Below are positions 58,921 to 64,000 of a stretch of 64,000 nt of DNA, in pieces. A program made the translations under genes and the position numbers. The notes under the pieces are model-generated. The model saw only the letters and a list, made by a program, of their open reading frames with translations, did not search any database and had not been told where the DNA came from. The stretch lies in the NCBI RefSeq assembly GCF_000276665.1, contig NW_004955447.1, positions 10,884,524 to 10,948,523 on the forward strand, written 5' to 3'. Positions within the stretch are counted from its first letter, which is position 1. Every line of letters starts with the position of its first letter. This DNA is from Chinchilla lanigera (taxonomy: Eukaryota; Chordata; Mammalia; Rodentia; Chinchillidae).

Positions 58921-59040
58921 TCTTATTTATTTATTTGATTTTTTTTGAGACAAAGTCTGTCTATGTAGTCCAGGCTCATCTCACACTCACAGCAATCCTC
59001 CTGCCTCAGCCTCCCGAGTGCTGGGATCATACCTGGCCTC
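58921..59040 (-). mobile_element. B1-type SINE, truncated, minus strand
   Basis: 'TTTTTTTTGAGACAAAGTCTG', 'TATGTAGTCCAGGCTCATC' and 'CCTCAGCCTCCCGAGTGC' joined to 'TGGGATCATACC' make an inverted B1 lacking part of its 5' end. Confidence 0.9.
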
Positions 59041-59699
59041 TTTTGTTTTCTACTGAGTAATTAAGAAGTAGAACTAAAAAGTTTATGCTCACTGTTTATT
59101 TTTTTAACAGTACAAATGTAAGTAAAACAATTGTTATGGTTTATCTATTTCATTCAATAGAACATTAACAGTTCTTTATTGCAGTCCTTGTAAAAACTAT
59201 TTACTTCCATTTCAAACTGCATAATAGAAAAAAATCTTTGTTTCTGAAGAAATTAATAAAGTAAAATATTAAATGATAAGATTAACTGTAATATATCAAG
59301 TAAGTCCAGCAAATAAATTCTTCCAAGATCCAGTAATTTTAATTGAAAGTATTTTAAATTAAACAATATTATTATAATAATAGCATATACCAGGACATAT
59401 AAAAATCTTCAGATCAGTAGAATTTGACCTTCCTGAATGTTTGAACAGTATAGCTGTTTTCTCCACAGTTGGAGCAAGATTTTATTGAAAAGTACATGTA
59501 CTCAAAATGTTGACTAAGAAAAGTATAAGCATAGTTAGATCAAGAAATGATTTATGAATACAGAAATTTCAAACATTAGCTAATAAAATTATAAGCAAAT
59601 GTGGAACAACAGGTTACTGATGAGCACAGAACTTTGAAATGTAGACTATATTACCTGACACCATAATAGAAGACTTTCCCGATAGATAGATGGCTTCCA
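59041..59699. other. Unique AT-rich spacer
   Basis: No named repeat. Confidence 0.4.
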
Positions 59700-60219
59700 T
59701 AAGGTCAGATTTTACCGGTTCTTTTCTTTTACTTATAATACATGTTTGCAGTATGTAACTACTCCTTTCACTGTGTGCATTTGGTACACGTTCATCACAT
59801 CTCTTAACTTTTTTAGTCCCCTTTCCTACCCTGCTGTCTGTTCCCTCTGTCTCTTGGTCCCCTTTCCACTGGCAGAAGATCTGTCTCTCTTTCTCTTTTA
59901 ACCTGTTATTGTTTTAGTCTTTATTTATACTTTAAGTTTCTCTTACAAGAGAAATATGGTATTTAAGCTTGGGTGTCTAATAGATTTCACTTAACATTAT
60001 AGCTTTGAAGTGCATGCATTTTGCTACAAATGACTTAAATTTGTCCTTTTTTGTAGTAGAGTAGTATAGCATGGATTATAAATATACTTTCTTTATACAC
60101 TCACGTGTTGATGAGTGCAAAGGCTTTTTTCAAGATTTAGGTATTACTAGCTGTGTTGATAGAAATACAGGTATGTGTCATTATAGCGTGATGTCTCTAA
60201 CTCTTTTTATAATTGTAAG

Positions 60220-60412
60220 GAGAATAATAGAAAAGAAAAATAGCAAAATATCAACAACATAGACAGAAACAAAGCAAAGCAAAAACAACAAAAATGATAC
60301 AGGGTTTCAGAACAAGATGATAGGAATTAACAGTGGTTGTTACATTACATATTGGTATCTTCAAGGAAGTTGCTCAGACTACCAGATGTAGGAATGCAAG
60401 ATTGACCAAGAT
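60220..60412. mobile_element. Insertion in L1 ORF2 carrying one unit of the 101-bp repeat
   Basis: A block that breaks L1 ORF2 homology. The left half is A-rich ('AACAAAGCAAAGCAAAAAC'). The right half is 'TAGGAATTAACAGTGG', 'TTGTTACATTACATATTGG' and 'TATCTTCAAGGAAGTTGCTC', clearly the repeat unit of 27.04-27.42 kb, anchor at 60,331. No clean target duplication could be seen, so the borders are estimates. Confidence 0.6.
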
Positions 60413-62490
60413 TCATGGAGGGAACTAGCTGGGTTCCATGGAATTTCCATTTTTAGATTTTGAGGAACCTCCATACAGATTTACACTGTGGTTATACTAG
60501 TTTACATGCCCACCAACAATACAGGGAGATTTCTTTTTCACCAAAGCTTCACCAGAATTTGTTACTATTTCAGTTCTTCATGACTGCCATTCTTTCTGAA
60601 GTAACATGAAATCTTAGTGTTGTTTTAACTGCATTTCTCTATTGGCCAGAGATGTTGAACATTTTCCCATGGTCATTTATGCTTCTTCTAAGAACTCTCT
60701 TCATTTTAGTTGCCCATGTTTTAATTAGGTTGTTTATTTTTGAAGGATCCAATATTTTTGAAATCTTTATGTAGTCTAGATATTAGTCCTCTTCATGAGG
60801 AATAGCTGGCAATATTTTCCCCTATTGTATAGGTTAGCTCTTCATTCTGTGTTTGTGTCACTTGCTGTTCAGAAGATTTTTATTTTGATATGGTCCAATT
60901 TCTTGATTCTTGGTGTTATTTCTTGTGCAGTTGGAGTGCTTCTCAGGAAGTCTTTCTCTACACCTAGGATGTCAAAAGCTTTACCTATTTTATCTTACAG
61001 TAGGTTGTTTCTGTTTTAGAATTCATTTTTTTTTTTTATCCATTTTGACTTTAGGTTAGTGCATAGTGAGACACATGGGTCTTACTTCAATCTTCCACAT
61101 ATGCATAGCCAGTTTCCCTGGCAAAATTTACTAAAGAGGCTATTTTTCCTCCAGGGCATGTTTTTGGCCACTTTTTCAAAGATCAGGTAGCTGAATATGG
61201 CTGGGATTGTTTATATTTTTTCTATTCTGTTCCATTAATCTACTTGCATGTTTTTGTTCTAATACTGTACTGTTTTTTATCGCTGTAGCTTTGTAGTGTA
61301 ACTTGAAATCTGGGACTGTGAGGCCTCCTTCTTTGCTCTTGTGCAACATTGTTTTGTTTTCTCTAGTTCTGTAAGGAATGCTGTTGTTATTTTCATGGGG
61401 ATTGCTTTAAATCTGTAAAACAGTTTCAGGCATATGGCCATTTTAAAAATATTTGTTTGTCGTTTGAGGAACAAGGGATATCTTTCCAATTCATGATATC
61501 CTATTTGATCTCCTTCTTCACAGTTCTATAGTTTTAATTGTAGAGGTTTTTCAGTTCCATTGTTAGATTATTCCTATACATTTAATTTTTCTTACTGCTG
61601 TTAAGAATGGTATCAGTTTAAAATTTCTTTTTTGGTGTGCACACTATCAATGTACAGAAATGCTATTGATTTTTGTGTGCTGATTTTGTATCCTGCTATA
61701 TTGCTGAATTTGTTTATCAGTTGTGGACATCTTTTCATGGAAATTTTTGGCCCCTCTATTTAAAATATCATGTCATTTGCAAATAATAATAATTTGACTC
61801 GTTTCTTTCCAATACCTATCACTTTTACTTTTTTCTTTCCTTAATTCTCTGCTTAATGTTTCAGTATTTTATTTCATAGAAATAGTGATAGTGTATTCTT
61901 GATTTTAGAGGAATCCTGAATTCTTGATTTTAGAGGAAAGCCATTCACATTTAATATGATGCTTGGTTTGGTTTGTTGTAGGTGGCTTTTATGAAACAGA
62001 GGTAAGTTTCTCTTATACCTATTTTCTTCAGGGTTTCTTTTTTTTATCATGAATGGGTATTGGATTTTTGTCTAAAGCTTTTTCTGCATTTATTGATGTA
62101 ACCATGTTATATTTGCTTTTGCTTCTACCATGTGATACTTTATATTGATTGACTTGCATAAGTTGACACATCCTTGCACCCCTGGGCTATAACCTATTTG
62201 TTGTGGTGTATAATCCTTTTGATGGTTTATTGAATTCTCTTTGCCAATATCTTGTTGAGGATTTTTGTGTCCATCTTTTTTAAAATGAATTGCTTGCAGT
62301 TTTCTTTTTTACTTTGGTCCTTGTCTTGTTTCAGAAGCAGAGTGATGCTAGCTTACAGAAATGAGTTTGGAAGTACTCTTTCCCTTTCAATTTCATTAAA
62401 GAGTTTGAGGACTATTGGTGTTATAACCTCCCTGAAATTCTTACAGAATTCACCAGTGAATCCATCAGGTCCTGAGCTTTTCGTAGTTGG

Positions 62491-62882
62491 TAGATGCCTT
62501 AGTTACTTTTCTTCTTGCTGAGACAAACTGTCCAAAACTCACAAGTTCAGAGAGGAAGTTTATTTAACTCGTAGTTTGTAGAGGTTTCATAATTGGCTGG
62601 CATCAAGGCAGGGTGGCACACGGCATAGGGACAACAGTTCATGGCAGACAGAAGGTAGAAAAGCAACAAGGGCCTTAACAGTATCTTTTTGCCCCTTTTA
62701 TCTTATCCAGACTTCTTAGGGCAGGTAACACTCACACCCATAATCCCAGTGCCCTTGAACCTAGTGTTGCACTATTTCAGTTCCTGCATCATACAGGCCA
62801 GATCCAGCCACCTCTGAAAATTCCCACCTATGACCACATGAGATTTTGTGGGGAGAGACATCTAAACAAAAACTGTGATAAT
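62491..62882 (-). mobile_element. MaLR-type LTR nested in L1
   Basis: 'TGCCTTAGTTACTTTTCTTC', 'TTTGTAGAGGTTTCATAATTG', 'GGCATCAAGGCAGGGTGG' and 'GAGACATCTAAACAAAAACTG' parallel the copy at 42.2 kb. A run of T follows at 62,883-62,900, which is unusual next to an LTR and may be an expanded L1 or insertion-site tract. Confidence 0.85.
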
Positions 62883-63304
62883 TTTTTTTTTTTTTTTTAC
62901 TACTGCTTCAATTCATTGCTTATTTTGGATTGTTCAGAATTTTTATGTCTTCTTGGTTCAGTTCTGGTAATTCATGTGTGTCTGAGATGCTTTCCACTTT
63001 GACTTGCTCTAATTTGTTGGAATACAAATCTTCACAGTGATTATTAATGATCTTCTGGATTTTGAAGGTGTCTACTTTTTTAGCTTTTTCCTTTCTAATT
63101 GCATTGATCAGTCTTCTCAATTTCTTTTGTTTAATTTGGCCAAGCGTTTGTCTATTTTGTTTATTTTTTATTGAACCAGGTCTTCAACTTATTAATTCTT
63201 TGTATTGATGTCTTTAGTCTCCATTTTATTAATTTCTGCTGTGATCTTTGTGATTTCCCTCCTTAACAAGGGTTTGGATTTGAACTTTTCTTGTTTTGTC
63301 AATA

Positions 63305-63447
63305 TATTAAGTCCCTGACTTGTAAACAATCAAGTTGAGAACCTTACAAGGTTTGTACAAGACTCGCTTTGTTGAACTTTTGAATGAATTCAACTTGTGA
63401 ATGTTCTCCTGGAATAGAATTTGTTCATAAGTCAGCGACTTACTGTA
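63305..63447. mobile_element. Palindromic MITE, pogo/Tigger-like
   Basis: The left end reads AAGTCCCTGACTTGTAAACA. The right end, reverse-complemented, reads AAGTCGCTGACTTATGAACA. These are inverted ends of about 20 bp with three mismatches, and TA stands at both borders (near 63,305 and 63,446-63,447). The middle is also partly palindromic ('CAAGTTGA' ... 'TCAACTTG'). TA duplications and CAGTAAGTC-type ends suggest a Tc1/mariner-pogo (Tigger) derivative. No coding capacity. Confidence 0.65.
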
Positions 63448-63752
63448 CTTTGGACTCATCACTAAGGTAATTGAGGTCTTTTGGTTTTTATAATGTGAGC
63501 AGTGATCGCAATCAGCTTCTCTGGTAGTATTGCTTTTGTTGTGTCTCAGGGTGTGGCATTTCGTCCTGGCATTGTAATTTGATTCTGGTAATTGTTGAAT
63601 GTTTTCCTTGACTTTTTCTCTACAAGTTGAGTGTTCAGCAGTATGTTATTTAGTGTCTATACGTTTATGCATTTTTGTGATGTTTTTTGTGGTTGATGTT
63701 TAGTTCAAAGGGCAAAGATGTATTAGCACACATGGGGTAAATTTGTTCTCTT

Positions 63753-63872
63753 CATTCATTTATTTTATTTTATTTTATTTTATTTTGGTTTTTCTCCGGT
63801 ACTGGGAACCGAACTCATGACCTTGCGCTTGCCAGGCAGGCGCTTTTGCCGCTGAGCTAAATCCCCAGCCCC
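63753..63872 (-). mobile_element. ID-type SINE with (TTTTA)n tail, nested in L1
   Basis: (TTTTA)n at 63,759-63,786 is the tail. 'CTCCGGTACTGGGAACCGAA', 'TTGCCAGGCAGGCGCTTTTG' and 'GCCGCTGAGCTAAATCCCC' follow in antisense. CpG-containing positions (CCGG, ACCGAAC, GCGC, GCCGC) are still intact, so it is one of the youngest copies in the window. TTGTTCT precedes and follows it. Confidence 0.95.
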
Positions 63873-64000
63873 TTGTTCTTGATTTAAACAGCCTTCATGG
63901 GCTCATATGTGCTGTCAACTTCTGAGAAAATTCCCAGTGCTGCCAAGTATGTATATTCTGTTGTTGTAGAGTAGAACCCTATGTAGCAATCCATTATATC

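Larger units (their letters stand above)
59700..64000 (-). mobile_element. Second L1 LINE, minus strand, with nested insertions
   Basis: The minus strand reads L1 3' sequence at about 59,700-59,960, the ORF2 C-terminus from there, and ORF2 upward to the window edge. Four foreign blocks interrupt it: a 101-bp-family unit (60.2-60.4 kb), a MaLR LTR (62.5-62.9 kb), a palindromic DNA-transposon relic (63.3-63.45 kb) and an ID SINE (63.75-63.87 kb). Each interrupter postdates the L1, which makes this a useful layered record. No poly(T) marks its 3' end. The 5' part lies outside the window. Confidence 0.9.
59960..64000 (-). pseudogene. L1 ORF2 remnant (endonuclease-RT), partial
   Basis: Reading the minus strand from the window edge: 'DTFKIQKIINNHCEDLYSNK' and 'ISDTHELPELNQEDIKILNN' (linker before RT) at 62,920-63,080, then RT segments with stops. 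The catalytic FADD box reads FAND (61,772-61,783), so the first Asp is lost. 'KAIPMKITTAFLTELEKT' follows at 61.3-61.5 kb, and the C-terminal 'LYYSTTKKDKFKSF' lies near 60,030-60,070. Unlike the copy at 25 kb it keeps the middle of RT, but stops and frameshifts are frequent. It cannot encode an active enzyme. Confidence 0.85.

Overview
This window looks like nuclear DNA of a mammal, almost certainly a rodent. It is AT-rich, has no dense coding, and is full of interspersed repeats. The rodent call rests on 7SL-derived B1-type SINEs, tRNA-Ala-type ID SINEs, a B1-plus-ID composite SINE and a hAT DNA transposon that resembles the rodent URR1 group. I saw no mouse/rat-type B2 elements, and the ID copies end in a characteristic GGTACC/CCGGTACC core, so a non-muroid rodent is more likely than mouse or rat. 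The species cannot be fixed by eye. I found no convincing protein-coding host gene; the stretch is best read as intergenic or deep-intron DNA.

Layout. 1-12 kb: unique AT-rich DNA with one well-bounded MaLR solo LTR (TG...CA ends and a 5-bp target duplication), a short L1 ORF2 piece and MIR relics. 12-19.9 kb: a 36-nt U2 snRNA pseudogene with target duplications, microsatellites, an LTR-like block, an ancient L1/HAL1-like stretch, B1 copies, a 1.26-kb hAT element and a B1-ID composite. 20-24 kb: mostly unique, then a MIR and a MaLR LTR. 24.8-30.8 kb: a minus-strand L1 with 5' region, ORF1 and a heavily deleted ORF2. Its ORF1 is split by a 1.56-kb insertion. 31-44 kb: mostly unique sequence with ID, B1 and MaLR copies. 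44.2-45.8 kb: an L2 relic split by a B1 with a CTTT tract. 46-59 kb: unique DNA, three more LTRs, microsatellites, MIR, ID and B1. 59.7-64 kb: a second minus-strand L1 with four nested insertions, running off the window end.

The most unusual object is the insertion at 27,033-28,594. On the minus strand it reads retroviral gag (zinc knuckle), then an aspartic protease (LLDTGA), then four copies of a 101-bp tandem repeat, then a short poly(A). It is bounded by perfect 16-bp target duplications lying inside L1 ORF1. This is the hallmark of L1-machinery retroposition rather than retroviral integration. A single stray unit of the same repeat sits inside the other L1 near 60.3 kb. All viral-derived frames seen are broken by stops and frameshifts.
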